From: Microcoleus sp. FACHB-672
GTDB lineage: Bacteria > Cyanobacteriota > Cyanobacteriia > Cyanobacteriales > Oscillatoriaceae
Direction: 5' to 3'
DNA: 64,000 nucleotides
Assembly: GCF_014695725.1 (NCBI RefSeq)
Contig: NZ_JACJOU010000023.1
Coordinates: forward strand, 1-64,000
The notes beneath the pieces were generated by a model, which had not been told where the DNA came from, did no database searches, and saw only the letters and a list, made by a program, of their open reading frames with translations. Of the stretch, positions 1-9,409 are shown one piece after another. The stretch's first letter is position 1. Each line of letters opens with the position of its first letter. The position numbers and the translations under genes were made by a program.

Positions 1-216
1 GCCAAATCCCACTCCAGCTCCTACGCCAAATCCCACTCCAGCTCCTACGCCAAATCCCACTCCAGCTCCTACGCCAAATCCCACTCCAGCTCCTACGCCA
101 AATCCCACTCCAGCTCCTACGCCAAATCCCACTCCAGCTCCTACGCCAAATCCCACTCCAGCTCCTACGCCAAATCCCACTCCAGCTCCTACGCCAAATC
201 CCACTCCAGCTCCTAC
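1..216. repeat. Nine perfect tandem copies of a 24-bp unit
   Basis: Nine consecutive identical 24-bp units start at position 1; the tenth (217-240) diverges at its end. In frame each unit encodes eight residues of the type PNPTPAPT. The array probably continues past the left edge. It is coding DNA inside the CHAT-protein gene. Perfect identity of nine copies suggests recent expansion or ongoing homogenisation by slippage. Confidence 0.95.
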
Positions 217-3200
217 GCCAAATCCCACTCCAGAACCGACACCTACGCCAACACCAGAGCCGACACCAAATCCCACGCCAAATCCCACTCCAGAGCCGGC
301 ACCAGTTCCCACGCCAAATCCCACTCCAACACCAGAGCCGGCCCCTGTTCCCACGCCAAATCCCACTCCAGAACCGGCACCCAGCCCAACACCAGAGCCG
401 GTACCAGTTCCCACGCCAAATCCCACGCCAAATCCCACTCCAGAACCGGCCCCAGTTCCCACGCCAAATCCCACTCCAACACCAGAGCCGGTACCAGTTC
501 CCACGCCAAATCCCACTCCAACACCAGAACCGTCACCAACACCAGAGCCGGTACCAGTTCCCACGCCAAATCCCACTCCAAATCCCACTCCAGAACCGGC
601 CCCAACACCAACACCAACACCAGAACCGGCGCCTGTTCCCACGCCAAATCCCACTCCAGAACCGTCACCAACACCAGAGCCGGTACCAGTTCCCACGCCA
701 ACACCAACACCAACACCAGAACCGTTACCAACACCAGAGCCGGTACCAGTTCCTACGCCAAATCCCACTCCAGTGCCGGCCCCATCACCAACACCAGAGC
801 CGACACCGACTCCAACACCAGAGCCGACTCCAACACCAGAGCCGGTACCAGTTCCCACGCCAAATCCCACGCCAAATCCCACTCCAGAACCGGCGCCCAG
901 CCCAACACCAGAACCGGCCCCTGTTCCCACGCCAAATCCCACTCCAGAACCGGCGCCCAGCCCAACACCAGAGCCGGTACCAGTTCCCACGCCAAATCCC
1001 ACTCCAACACCAGAGCCGGCCCCAACACCAACACCAGAGCCGACACCGACACCAACACCAGAGCCGGTACCAGTTCCCACGCCAAATCCCACTCCAGTGC
1101 CGGCCCCATCACCAACACCAGAGCCAGTACCAGTTCCTACGCCAAATCCCACTCCAGAGCCAAATCCCATTCCAACACCAGAGCCGGTACCAGTTCCCAC
1201 GCCAAATCCCACGCCAAATCCCACTCCAGAACCAGAACCGGCCCCAGTTCCCACGCCAAATCCCACTCCAACACCAGAACCGTCACCAGTTCCCACGCCA
1301 AATCCCACTCCAACACCAGAGCCGGCCCCAACACCATCACCAACGCCAAATCCCATTCCAACACCAGAGCCGGTACCAGTTCCCACGCCAAATCCCACAC
1401 CAGAACCGACACCAACACCAGAGCCGGTACCAGTTCCCACGCCAAATCCCACTCCAGAACCAGCACCTACTCCAACACCAGAGCCGGCCCCAACACCAAT
1501 ACCAGAACCAGCACCTACTCCAACACCAGAACCAGCACCTACTCCAACACCAGAGCCGGTACCAGTTCCCACGCCAAATCCCACTCCAGAGCCGGCCCCA
1601 ACACCAGAGCCGGTACCAGTTCCCACGCCAAATCCCACTCCAACACCAGAGCCGATACCAGTTCCTACGCCAAATCCCACACCAGAGCCGGCCCCGTCAC
1701 CAACACCTGAGCCGGTACCAGTTCCCACCCCAAATCCCACACCAGAGCCGATATCGTCAGAAATACCAGAGCCAGCAGCAGAACCAAATCCAACACCACA
1801 GCCGGCCCCAATTCCCGCCCCAAGTCCAGTTCCCGCGCCCTATGCCACTCCAAATCCAACACCAGAACCTACACCAACACCAACATTAGAGTCGGCACCT
1901 GTTCCGCTGCCACGTCCCAATTCAACACCATCTCCAGATCCAGCTTCCATGCCCAGTCCGATTCCGGCACCCAGTTCTAGTTCTAATCCCACACCGGCAC
2001 CTATTGCCACGCCTAGCCCGATTCCGACACCGGCACCAGATCCCACGCCCAGTTCACCATCCTACCCAGCGAGCGGCCTGCAGTATCAGCAGATCGTCAC
2101 ATCTTTAGTCACATCCGCTCCTAAACCACAAATTGAAACTAATAACAATTTTCCAAGGCTCAAAATCGATACCGCTGCTTTTGAAATCGACCAATCTTTC
2201 ACGAATCAATTTGAAGCTTATCTGGGGATTTCTCAGGAAAACCAGTCTCCAACCCTGGCAGAAACCCGTAAAATTCTGAGCGAAATTGAACAGGCAACGG
2301 GTGTGAAACCGGCATTGCTGTATATTCGCTTTATCCCAGATGGGGGTGAAATTAATCCTTCAGTCAATCCTGAGTCTCAAACCCAAGGAAATAACAAGGG
2401 ACGGGAGAACGATTCGCTAGAACTGGTAATGGTGACGGCAACGGGAGAGCCGGTTCAGAAGCGATTACCGTCTGTGATGCGCTCTCAGGTGCTAGAAGTG
2501 GCGAAACAATTTCATCAAGAGGTAACGACTGCCTCAAAACGCAACACTAACAGTTACTTGGAGCCGGCACAGCAACTTTATAAATGGATGGTGGCACCGT
2601 TAGAGGATGAACTTCAAGCGCAAGGCATCCAGAATTTGGTGTTGATTCTTGATTCTGGACTGCGAACAATTCCAGTTGCCGCACTGCATGATGGGCAACA
2701 GTTTCTCATAGAAAAATACAGTCTTGGCCTGATGCCTAGCCTGAACTTAACCGATACTCGTTACCAAGACATCAGGAAGATGGAAGTGCTGGCGATGGGA
2801 GCATCGGAATTTACTGACAAGAATCCACTGCCGGCAGTGCCGGTGGAACTCAACGCGATTGCCAAAGATGTGTGGACAGGTGAGTCGTTCCTTAATGAAG
2901 CATTTACTTTAGACAATCTGAAATCCCAGCGCAATACGCGTGCCTTTGGAATTATTCACTTAGCCACTCATGCAGAATTCCAAAGGGGGAAAGCTAGCAA
3001 TTCCTACATTCAATTGTGGGACTCTAAGTTGCGAATGGATCAAGTACGGCAGTTGAGCTGGCATAATCCAGCAGTGGAGTTGTTAGTGCTTTCTGCCTGC
3101 CGCACCGCAGTCGGAGATGAGGAAGCCGAACTGGGGTTTGCCGGCTTAGCCCTGCAGGCAGGGGTCAAGTCAGCTTTAGCGAGTCTCTGGTATGTGAATG

Positions 3201-3445
3201 ATGAGGGCACCTTGGCGTTAATGACCGAGTTTTACCAACAGTTGCATACAGTGCCTATCAAAGCCGAAGCATTACAGCAAGCACAAATTGCCATGATTCA
3301 AAATAATGTGCGCTTGCAGCAGGGTCATTTGCTAAGTTCTACAGAGAATATTCCCTTACCGGCCAGTTTAATAAATTTGGCAAATAAAAATTTATCCCAT
3401 CCCTATTATTGGGCAGGCTTCACAATGATTGGCAGCCCGTGGTAA
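2..3445 (+). CDS. Proline-rich repeat protein with C-terminal CHAT protease-like domain (5' end outside window)
   Basis: The frame is open from the left edge, so the start codon lies outside the window; the GTG at 773 is only an internal codon. About the first 690 visible codons encode degenerate PNPTPEP/PVPVPTP/PTPTPEP repeats, followed by roughly 450 residues of ordinary sequence ending in a CHAT domain (caspase-like clan CD fold, common in cyanobacterial orthocaspase/TPR-CHAT proteins). Visible CHAT hallmarks are the strand [15 protein letters not shown], the catalytic-type His in HLATHAEF (codon 2969-2971), the Cys in [10 protein letters not shown] (codon 3098-3100), [10 protein letters not shown] and the terminal [13 protein letters not shown]. 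Both catalytic-type residues are present, so activity is plausible. The usual N-terminal TPRs are replaced here by a long proline-rich stalk, which may be extended and may span the envelope or serve as a linker (inference). Substrate unknown. Confidence 0.9.
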   Translation, partial: PNPTPAPTPNPTPAPTPNPTPAPTPNPTPAPTPNPTPAPTPNPTPAPTPNPTPAPTPNPTPAPTPNPTPAPTPNPTPEPTPTPTPEPTPNPTPNPTPEPAPVPTPNPTPTPEPAPVPTPNPTPEPAPSPTPEPVPVPTPNPTPNPTPEPAPVPTPNPTPTPEPVPVPTPNPTPTPEPSPTPEPVPVPTPNPTPNPTPEPAPTPTPTPEPAPVPTPNPTPEPSPTPEPVPVPTPTPTPTPEPLPTPEPVPVPTPNPTPVPAPSPTPEPTPTPTPEPTPTPEPVPVPTPNPTPNPTPEPAPSPTPEPAPVPTPNPTPEPAPSPTPEPVPVPTPNPTPTPEPAPTPTPEPTPTPTPEPVPVPTPNPTPVPAPSPTPEPVPVPTPNPTPEPNPIPTPEPVPVPTPNPTPNPTPEPEPAPVPTPNPTPTPEPSPVPTPNPTPTPEPAPTPSPTPNPIPTPEPVPVPTPNPTPEPTPTPEPVPVPTPNPTPEPAPTPTPEPAPTPIPEPAPTPTPEPAPTPTPEPVPVPTPNPTPEPAPTPEPVPVPTPNPTPTPEPIPVPTPNPTPEPAPSPTPEPVPVPTPNPTPEPISSEIPEPAAEPNPTPQPAPIPAPSPVPAPYATPNPTPEPTPTPTLESAPVPLPRPNSTPSPDPASMPSPIPAPSSSSNPTPAPIATPSPIPTPAPDPTPSSPSYPASGLQYQQIVTSLVTSAPKPQIETNNNFPRLKIDTAAFEIDQSFTNQFEAYLGISQENQSPTLAETRKILSEIEQATGVKPALLYIRFIPDGGEINPSVNPESQTQGNNKGRENDSLELVMVTATGEPVQKRLPSVMRSQVLEVAKQFHQEVTTASKRNTNSYLEPAQQLYKWMVAPLEDELQAQGIQNLVLILDSGLRTIPVAALHDGQQFLIEKYSLGLMPSLNLTDTRYQDIRKMEVLAMGASEFTDKNPLPAVPVELNAIAKDVWTGESFLNEAFTLDNLKSQRNTRAFGIIHLATHAEFQRGKASNSYIQLWDSKLRMDQVRQLSWHNPAVELLVLSACRTAVGDEEAELGFAGLALQAGVKSALASLWYVNDEGTLALMTEFYQQLHTVPIKAEALQQAQIAMIQNNVRLQQGHLLSSTENIPLPASLINLANKNLSHPYYWAGFTMIGSPW

Positions 3446-3513
3446 AAACAACAATAAACACTTAAAAGGCAAAAAGAACCATCTTTTATAGGCTAAAAAT
3501 TCTGCTAAATTAT

Positions 3514-4281
3514 TTAGTCAATAATAACGTCTGTTTGAGGTTCTTCTAAATAATGCTGCCAATCGATATTTGGCATATGATCAAACGCATTTTTTAGATA
3601 TTCTTCCCATAATTTTCGCATTTTCGCGAGGTAAGGATCTCCCAGGCGCAATTGTAGCTGATGCCGAATCACAAACGTGTCAGTTTCGTACATCACCATG
3701 TTAATAGGAGGGCCAACAGAAATGTTAGATTTCATGGTGGAATCTATTGACAAAAGGGCGCACTTAGCCGCTGCTTCTAAAGGAGTTTCAAATGTGAGAG
3801 TGCGGTCTAAAATTGGCTTGCCATATTTAGTTTCTCCAATCTGAAGAAATGGCGTTTCTTTAGTGGCGTGAATACAGTTTCCCTGACTGTAAACCAAATA
3901 TAATGACGGATCTTCTCCCTTGATTTGACCGGCAACAAGTACGCTAGCTTGAGCGTTAATACCATCTTGCTTCAGCCAAGCTTTGTCTTGCTCCTGAATC
4001 TGCCGAGTTTTGCTGCCAATATAGCGGGCAATTTCATACATCGTGGGCAGAGTATGGAGAGAGATTTCTTCCTGAGTTTGGATGTCTTTGCGTAATAAAG
4101 TGAGTACGGCTTGGGTCATCGACAGATTTCCTGATGTGCAAATCAGCAGCACTCGTTCCCCCGGATTGGAAAAATCAAAGAGCTTTTGATAAGTGGAAAT
4201 ATAATCGACACCGGCATTGGTGCGAGAGTCGGCAGCAACGACTAAACCACAACGGGTAACGATACCAAGGCAATAAGTCAT
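3514..4281 (-). CDS. Anbu-type proteasome-like peptidase
   Basis: A 255-residue Ntn-hydrolase of the Anbu (bacterial proteasome homologue) family. The chosen ATG at 4281 gives the N-terminus MTYCLG; removal of Met would expose the Thr nucleophile, as in the proteasome beta fold. The frame could extend two codons to a TTG at 4287, but that would bury the Thr. Family landmarks include AADSRTNAGVDYIS after the first strand and the central TSGNLS. Anbu proteins self-assemble into helical or open-ring complexes; the physiological substrate is not established. In many bacteria Anbu sits with alpha-E, transglutaminase and circularly permuted ATP-grasp genes; here it is instead convergent with the CHAT gene and followed on the other side by the OmpA-like gene. 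Confidence 0.88.
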   Translation of the reverse strand: MTYCLGIVTRCGLVVAADSRTNAGVDYISTYQKLFDFSNPGERVLLICTSGNLSMTQAVLTLLRKDIQTQEEISLHTLPTMYEIARYIGSKTRQIQEQDKAWLKQDGINAQASVLVAGQIKGEDPSLYLVYSQGNCIHATKETPFLQIGETKYGKPILDRTLTFETPLEAAAKCALLSIDSTMKSNISVGPPINMVMYETDTFVIRHQLQLRLGDPYLAKMRKLWEEYLKNAFDHMPNIDWQHYLEEPQTDVIID

Positions 4282-4322
4282 GAACAAGCGCGTTGAAAAA
4301 ACCCTTTTTAATCTTATTCTTT

Positions 4323-5243
4323 CTACCGGCTCGCTTTCGGTTCGATGACAATTTCAATCCGGCGGTTGCGCTGCCGGTTGAGATCGGTGTTATTTTCCGC
4401 CACAGGGCGAGTCTCACCGTATCCCATCACAACCCAGTGATATTGGTTGCCCAAGGTGCCGGCCAGATAAGCCAGCACAGCTTGAGCGCGTCGAAACGAT
4501 AAAGCTTGATTTTCTTGAGCATCACCGGCATCATCTGTATGCCCTGCTATGCGGACACTCGCCCCCTGATAGTTTTTCAGATCTGCAATCAAGTTATCCA
4601 AAATTACCCCAGTTTGCGGGCGCAGCATTGCGCTACCTTCTGCAAATAAAACATCACTGGGTAACGTCACCATTGGGCCATTCGTGGCAGATACAGCCTC
4701 AGCAGTGCCGGTTGTTGCCTCTGAAGGTTGCGGAGTTGCTGCTGCCCCAGGTACATTGGCTGCGGGTGCAACTTCTGGAGTGCCCAGCTGCCGCGAAAGT
4801 ACCTGCAACCGGCTTTCTACGGTCTCCGTCGGACGACTGCTACCCAGTTTGGTTTCCAACGTTGCAGTCCGCCCGATTAATTCATTTAACTGTGTCTCTA
4901 ACTGCTGCAGTTCTGAACGCAGTTGTTTGCTTTGTTCAGGCGTGAGATTGGGTGGCGGAGTGGGGGTGGCAATTGGCGGTGGGGGCAGTTGTCTAGTGTT
5001 GGTGGCGAAATTTTCAGGCCCGCGGAAAACGTTTTGCCAGATAGGTGCTTGAGGATTTCTAGCGGGATGGAATTGTGCAATCGCCATGCCCACTGCAAAT
5101 GCTAAACCGCCGCCCAAAACCAGCAGCAGCAGTCGCAAAGTGAAAAACAGAAGTCGCTGATTTTTGCCGGCTGGCTTGGGAGTGCCGGTAGATGCAGCAG
5201 AGGGCTTAGTCACGGGTTTCGATGCAGCAGAGGACTTTATCAC
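4323..5243 (-). CDS. OmpA/MotB-domain peptidoglycan-associated protein
   Basis: About 306 residues. The N-terminus is basic and Pro/Ala-rich, followed by one membrane segment near residues 32-55 (LLFFTLRLLLLVLGGGLAFA). A Pro-rich linker, a short coiled coil near 100-135 and a second linker precede the C-terminal OmpA/MotB domain (about 190-303). The domain shows LSFRRAQAVLAYL, GYGETRPVAENNTD and the terminal NRQRNRRIEIVI helix-strand, which bind peptidoglycan in this family. It is probably an inner-membrane-anchored, periplasmic cell-wall-binding protein. Start is GTG at 5243; a GTG about ten codons further in is also possible. The gene lies 41 bp upstream of the Anbu start on the same strand, so co-transcription is possible. 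Confidence 0.85.
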   Translation of the reverse strand: MIKSSAASKPVTKPSAASTGTPKPAGKNQRLLFFTLRLLLLVLGGGLAFAVGMAIAQFHPARNPQAPIWQNVFRGPENFATNTRQLPPPPIATPTPPPNLTPEQSKQLRSELQQLETQLNELIGRTATLETKLGSSRPTETVESRLQVLSRQLGTPEVAPAANVPGAAATPQPSEATTGTAEAVSATNGPMVTLPSDVLFAEGSAMLRPQTGVILDNLIADLKNYQGASVRIAGHTDDAGDAQENQALSFRRAQAVLAYLAGTLGNQYHWVVMGYGETRPVAENNTDLNRQRNRRIEIVIEPKASR

Positions 5244-5379
5244 GGGTTTGGCTAAATTTTATCGATATTTAATATCACATTAGATGCTACCGTGAACTAC
5301 TCCCAATAGCCGGTAGTCTCAAAAAAGTCCGTATTTGCCGGCAAAGAAAGCAAGCCTAATCAATTGCTCCCCTAGCTTA

Positions 5380-5445
5380 GGGCAATGCATTCGGATACTC
5401 TCATCCTTGGCAAGCCACTGATCGCGCTCGCCGAATGCTTTGCCC
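5380..5445. repeat. Dispersed palindromic repeat, copy 1
   Basis: Left arm GGGCAATGCATTCGG (5380-5394) is complementary, with one mismatch, to right arm CCGAATGCTTTGCCC (5431-5445). It sits in the 339-bp spacer 5244-5582, which otherwise holds nothing recognisable. A second copy with the same arms is at 61092-61159, so this is an interspersed, non-coding palindrome family. Confidence 0.75.
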
Positions 5446-5582
5446 TTACAGTATTTACATTTTGTGGTTTTTGTCAAACACTTCTACGAGACTAAGGATT
5501 TTGGAGTTTTTGAAATGGTTGCAATATCTATATCTCTCGTCAAATCAAGCATCTGTTAACCGGCCTTTCTCAAAGATATCTT

Positions 5583-6176
5583 CTAAAAACGTTTAATCTC
5601 TTTGACAGCCAAAAGCAGAGAGCTAACAGTCAAGCCAATGTAAACCAGCGATAGCCCACTCAAAAAAAATCCCTCAATTAGCTTTTCTCCGCTCAGGAAG
5701 GCCAGCGCAACTGCCCAAAGCCAAAAAGCAAAGCCGTAGCCCCCCACAGCGCCGGCAACTGCCACAGCAACCGCTCCCACGCCAGTGCGGAACCTCAAGC
5801 TGCCGGCTCCGATAAGTATCCCTCCAATGACTGCTGCTGCCACAGCAAACGCTGGGTTTTTACCCGCAGCGAGTCCACCATAAAAAAAACCAAGCAACGC
5901 TCCCGATGCGGTTGCTGACAAAGTATTTGCTACGGTTCTAAACCGTCGCGGCATAAAAGTTTTCAAACCAGAGCCGGCACCAGCAACGCTCAAGCTCACC
6001 AGCAACGCCACAATATAAGACCACTTCCGTCCTCCCACCGGCTCACCTAGAGAGGAAAATACAGTACGCGCTACCGCCGATCCCATTAAAACCGTTAGGA
6101 TCACTGCCACTACGACTAAAACCGCCACCCGTTTGAAAGTTATGCCGGTGGGCACTCGTTCAAAATTAGTTTTCAT
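5583..6176 (-). CDS. Multi-spanning membrane protein of unknown function
   Basis: 197 residues with about five or six hydrophobic segments: one near the N-terminus (VAVLVVVAVILTVLMGSA), then YIVALLVSLSVAG, a Gly/Ala-rich pair around residues 90-150, and two segments near the C-terminus, ending in a basic tail (KEIKRF). I recognise no family or catalytic motif. The ATG at 6176 is preferred over the adjacent GTG at 6179. It is divergent from the glycosidase-like gene at 6259, with an 82-bp shared upstream region. Confidence 0.7.
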   Translation of the reverse strand: MKTNFERVPTGITFKRVAVLVVVAVILTVLMGSAVARTVFSSLGEPVGGRKWSYIVALLVSLSVAGAGSGLKTFMPRRFRTVANTLSATASGALLGFFYGGLAAGKNPAFAVAAAVIGGILIGAGSLRFRTGVGAVAVAVAGAVGGYGFAFWLWAVALAFLSGEKLIEGFFLSGLSLVYIGLTVSSLLLAVKEIKRF

Positions 6177-6258
6177 CACTCAAACGCTTAGCCGGCGATA
6201 TTAACTTTTACTATTAAAACTGACAGACTAACCCTATAACTTTTCACCCTGCCGGCCT

Positions 6259-7185
6259 GTGAGCGTAAATCAACAGAAACCAATCTGGATCAAGCAATTG
6301 CCATTGGCAGCAGGTATCGGTTTGTTGCTGCTGCCACTGCTGCTGTATGCACGACAGCATTTGCTGCGCCCAGTTCGCACCAACCTTGAGATGACGCTGT
6401 TTCAGGGTATTACCTACAAGCGCCAAGCCCGGAATACGCCCCGCCCGTATATGCTGCACATCGTCAGCATTGATTTAACCGCGTCAGGGATTGGAGTGCT
6501 AGTGACACCGGGAAACAGCCAGGCAGGGGACAACACACTCGACGCCAGCAAGGAGATCCAAGCGCGAACCACGTCTGAGTTTGTTAGTGAGTTCAAGTTG
6601 CAACTAGCGATCAACGCCGGCTATTTTTTTCCGTTTCGTGAACATACCCCGTGGGATTTTTACCCTCGTAGCGGTGAGCGCGTCAATGTAGTCGGACAGG
6701 CAATTGCCAACGGATCTACCTACTCTGGTGTGCAATCTGGCAGGCCGGTGTTGTGTTTTAATAGCGGCAATCGTGCTCAAATTTTTGACAGTGGGCAGTG
6801 TCCAACGGAGACGGTTCATGCTGTCGCCGGCAGCCATATTGTGCTGAAAAGGGGCGTTTTATCGCTGAGTCCAGAGTCAAGCCGGCAAGATAAACCTTAC
6901 TCTCGTGTGGCGGTGGCGATAGACCGGCAGGGTCAAAAATTATGGCTGATTGTCATAGATGGCAAGCAACCACTTTACAGCGAAGGCGTTACTTTAGGGG
7001 AATTAAGTGAGATTGCACAGGAGTTGGGTGCTTTTGAGGCGCTCAATCTCGATGGCGGCGGTTCTGCCACTTTGGTTGTTGCCAATGATTCTGGCGTCAA
7101 GGTGTTGAATGCACCCATTCACACGAAGGTGCCGATGCGCCAGCGCCCTGTTGCCAATCATTTAGGTTTTTTTGCTGACTTCTAG
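6259..7185 (+). CDS. Phosphodiester glycosidase (NAGPA-like) family protein
   Basis: 308 residues starting at GTG. A membrane anchor or signal segment lies at about 12-30 (LPLAAGIGLLLLPLLLYA), so the catalytic part should be exported. The domain matches the NAGPA/DUF2233 family, related to the enzyme that uncovers mannose-6-phosphate in animals; bacterial members act on cell-wall or exopolysaccharide phosphodiesters. Characteristic features are LAINAGYFFPF, YSRVAVAID, the key ALNLDGGGSATLVV strand-loop and the C-terminal RPVANHLGFF. The substrate here is unknown. The 149-bp spacer to msrA holds a short CCCCAT simple repeat near 7210-7230. Confidence 0.85.
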   Translation: MSVNQQKPIWIKQLPLAAGIGLLLLPLLLYARQHLLRPVRTNLEMTLFQGITYKRQARNTPRPYMLHIVSIDLTASGIGVLVTPGNSQAGDNTLDASKEIQARTTSEFVSEFKLQLAINAGYFFPFREHTPWDFYPRSGERVNVVGQAIANGSTYSGVQSGRPVLCFNSGNRAQIFDSGQCPTETVHAVAGSHIVLKRGVLSLSPESSRQDKPYSRVAVAIDRQGQKLWLIVIDGKQPLYSEGVTLGELSEIAQELGAFEALNLDGGGSATLVVANDSGVKVLNAPIHTKVPMRQRPVANHLGFFADF

Positions 7186-7334
7186 GCGGAGTATTCACTG
7201 GGAGTTTTGAATGCCCCATGCCCCATGCCCCCTCAACATTTCGTGATTTCCCGAAACTGCTTGAAAATCCGCAGATTCTTTCCCTACCATAAAGTTATGT
7301 AACGACAATCGATGGAAAATCAGATTTAGAACTT

Positions 7335-7988
7335 ATGGGAATATTTGGATTGGGCAAGAAGCTAACACTGCCGTCTCCCCAAGATGCTTTACCGGGGCGG
7401 ACACAGGCGGTTAAAGTTCCCTCTAATCACTATGTCAATGGGAATCCGCTGCAGCCTCCTTTCCCTGCCGGCATGGAAATGGCCATGTTTGGCATGGGGT
7501 GTTTCTGGGGTGCAGAACGCAAATTCTGGCAGCTTGAGGGAGTGTTTAGCACAGCAGTCGGTTATGCCGGCGGGATAACGCCCCACCCCACCTATGAAGA
7601 GGTTTGCACCGGCATGACGGGGCACAATGAAGTCGTTCTCGTTGTTTTTGATCCGAAAGTGATCAGTTACGAAAGACTGTTGAAAGTTTTTTGGGAAAGC
7701 CACAACCCGACTCAGGGAATGCGCCAAGGTAATGACGTTGGCACCCAGTACCGTTCTGGAATTTATGCCTATTCAGATCGCCATAAAAAGCTCGCTGAAG
7801 CTTCGCTCAACGCTTACCAGAAAGCCCTTAGCGCTGCGGGTTACGGGACGATTACCACTGAAGTGATTGAGGCTCCTGAATTTTACTATGCAGAGAGCTA
7901 TCACCAGCAGTATTTAGCCAAAAATCCTAATGGCTATTGCGGCTTAGGTGGAACCAACGTGGGATGTCCGGCAATGATTGAAATTTAA
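7335..7988 (+). CDS. msrA: Peptide-methionine (S)-S-oxide reductase MsrA
   Basis: 217 residues. MsrA reduces methionine-S-sulfoxide in proteins, a repair step after oxidative damage. The nucleophile is Cys56 in the invariant GCFWGAE motif. [38 protein letters not shown] and [15 protein letters not shown] follow in family order. Cys202 and Cys211 near the C-terminus are candidate resolving cysteines. An N-terminal extension of about 50 residues before the core is usual for long MsrA forms. A strong intrinsic terminator follows at 8046. Confidence 0.97.
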   Translation: MGIFGLGKKLTLPSPQDALPGRTQAVKVPSNHYVNGNPLQPPFPAGMEMAMFGMGCFWGAERKFWQLEGVFSTAVGYAGGITPHPTYEEVCTGMTGHNEVVLVVFDPKVISYERLLKVFWESHNPTQGMRQGNDVGTQYRSGIYAYSDRHKKLAEASLNAYQKALSAAGYGTITTEVIEAPEFYYAESYHQQYLAKNPNGYCGLGGTNVGCPAMIEI

Positions 7989-8045
7989 TTGTAGGAATGC
8001 CGGCAGTAAAAATGGACGTTCAGCCTGCCGGCATTGAATTTTGGG

Positions 8046-8077
8046 GTGAAGAGAAAAATTTTCTCTTCACTTTTTTT
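8046..8077 (+). terminator. Rho-independent terminator after msrA
   Basis: A perfect hairpin with arms GTGAAGAGAA and TTCTCTTCAC around an A/T-rich loop is followed directly by seven T residues on the plus strand. It lies 58 bp after the msrA stop codon, between convergent genes. Confidence 0.88.
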
Positions 8078-8099
8078 AACTCATCAGGTTGAACTTGTT

Positions 8100-8876
8100 T
8101 CACGCAGAAATAAAGTGAACCCAAAAGTCCCCATCTGGGATGCAAACCCGGCGAATTAGCCCGTAGGAGTAGTGGAGATACGCCCCATTAAGATCCGTGC
8201 GATATCCACTCGGAAACCACTCTCCATAGGGATCGTGAACATAGAAGCCGGTGCTGTCATACCCAACCGCTACGAGAATATGACCAAAAGACGTGAAGTA
8301 ACCGTGGATCACTGCCACATTGCCGGCGGCTAACCACTGCTTGACTCCATCAATGGTGGCGCGGGTTGTATAGTCATCGCGCCGACCATAATCTCTGACA
8401 ATTTTCGCCAAGTCTACCGGGTCCCACCGGCTGTAACCCTTACTCAGCGCATATTGATAAAGTTCATCCTCAAATTGGCCAGAAGTCTTTCGGCGGGGAG
8501 TCTTCAGGTACTCCAGACACATGGCAAGTGAGGTGACATTACAAGCGCCGGTGGGATTGTACCAGTTGTCTAGTTGAGACTTGTAAGGAACTGACAACCT
8601 GACCCTTGCCGGTAGGGGTTTTGGATAAACAACGGGGGTTTGAGGCGTATCCCCCAGTATCTGGACGTGTGGTGCGTAAGCGTACCAGGTATTGAAGCCT
8701 TTGAAGGAATCTTTAAGCAGTGCAAATCGAATGTGATCGCGAACAATGACGTAGGAGTGGAGTTCAAACTGCTTCCCCCCTGCCATCTGTTGTTTTTCGG
8801 CCTCTGTGAGTTCAGCCGATTGAATGGGTCTAAGTTTGAAAAAGGTTTCCCTGAGAGTTTTAATAGTCAGTGGCAT
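8100..8876 (-). CDS. C39-like cysteine peptidase family protein
   Basis: 258 residues. The N-terminal 80 residues contain an SH3-like stretch (QFELHSYVIVRDHIRFAL) followed by a Pro-rich linker. From about residue 92 the sequence matches the Peptidase_C39_2 fold: RLSVPYKSQLDNWYN, Cys112 in the TGACNVTSLAMC helix start, His199 in GHILVAVGY and Asp215 in VHDPYGEW, which form a plausible catalytic triad. No signal peptide is evident. The substrate is unknown; the combination is common in cell-wall or secreted-peptide processing enzymes (inference). Confidence 0.82.
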   Translation of the reverse strand: MPLTIKTLRETFFKLRPIQSAELTEAEKQQMAGGKQFELHSYVIVRDHIRFALLKDSFKGFNTWYAYAPHVQILGDTPQTPVVYPKPLPARVRLSVPYKSQLDNWYNPTGACNVTSLAMCLEYLKTPRRKTSGQFEDELYQYALSKGYSRWDPVDLAKIVRDYGRRDDYTTRATIDGVKQWLAAGNVAVIHGYFTSFGHILVAVGYDSTGFYVHDPYGEWFPSGYRTDLNGAYLHYSYGLIRRVCIPDGDFWVHFISA

Positions 8877-9409
8877 ACGCAGAGCTTAATTTACAAATGA
8901 TGCGCGAATTTTATTTTCCCACATCGGTTTATTTTCCCCCCTTTAGTTATTCTTCAGGATTTTACCTCTGTTGCCGGCTCCGGTTTTCCCGTGCTTTGGC
9001 CCAGTTCGGTGTTGAAGATATCATCGGATTTTACAAGGGAAATATTTAATACTTAGCCGGCTTCAGGATGTGCGAACAAGGCAATTGTTACGCAAATCAG
9101 TCTAAATTTCTACTTGACTAGCAACGGTATTTAAACCAATAACTTTTTCTTGTCTTATATAGGTTTGTTTCCCCGCTCATAAATTAATTATTGTTTAACT
9201 AGCGGTCAGGATCTGGCTAAAACTCTTAGGGTGCCGGTGGGGACGCCCATCTCTAGCAGCAAGTTGAATATTCCTCAGCTTACATCCATTAAGTAATTTG
9301 ATCGCACAGGATTCAGCATCAAGTTAACCCATAGGCCAACCTGTTACCCAGATTGCCTTGCTATCCTGAATACAGAGTTGCCCTGCTACCATCGCCGGCC
9401 CAAAAACCT
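8877..9409. other. Intergenic, no gene seen
   Basis: A 533-bp spacer between the divergent C39-like and NDH-2 genes. It is A/T-rich with several GCCGG words. I see no conserved ORF, tRNA or clear terminator. An in-frame extension from 9353 to 9409 before the NDH-2 ATG lacks family similarity and is treated as leader. Confidence 0.6.

Noticed and set aside
1-216. CRISPR array from 24-bp repeats
   Set aside because: Units are directly adjacent without unique spacers and encode an in-frame octapeptide repeat.
243-2046. Several long minus-strand frames opposite the proline repeats ([11 protein letters not shown]-type proteins)
   Set aside because: They are the reverse complement of the proline-codon repeats; low complexity, no ribosome site, no family. 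The plus-strand frame ends in a real CHAT domain.
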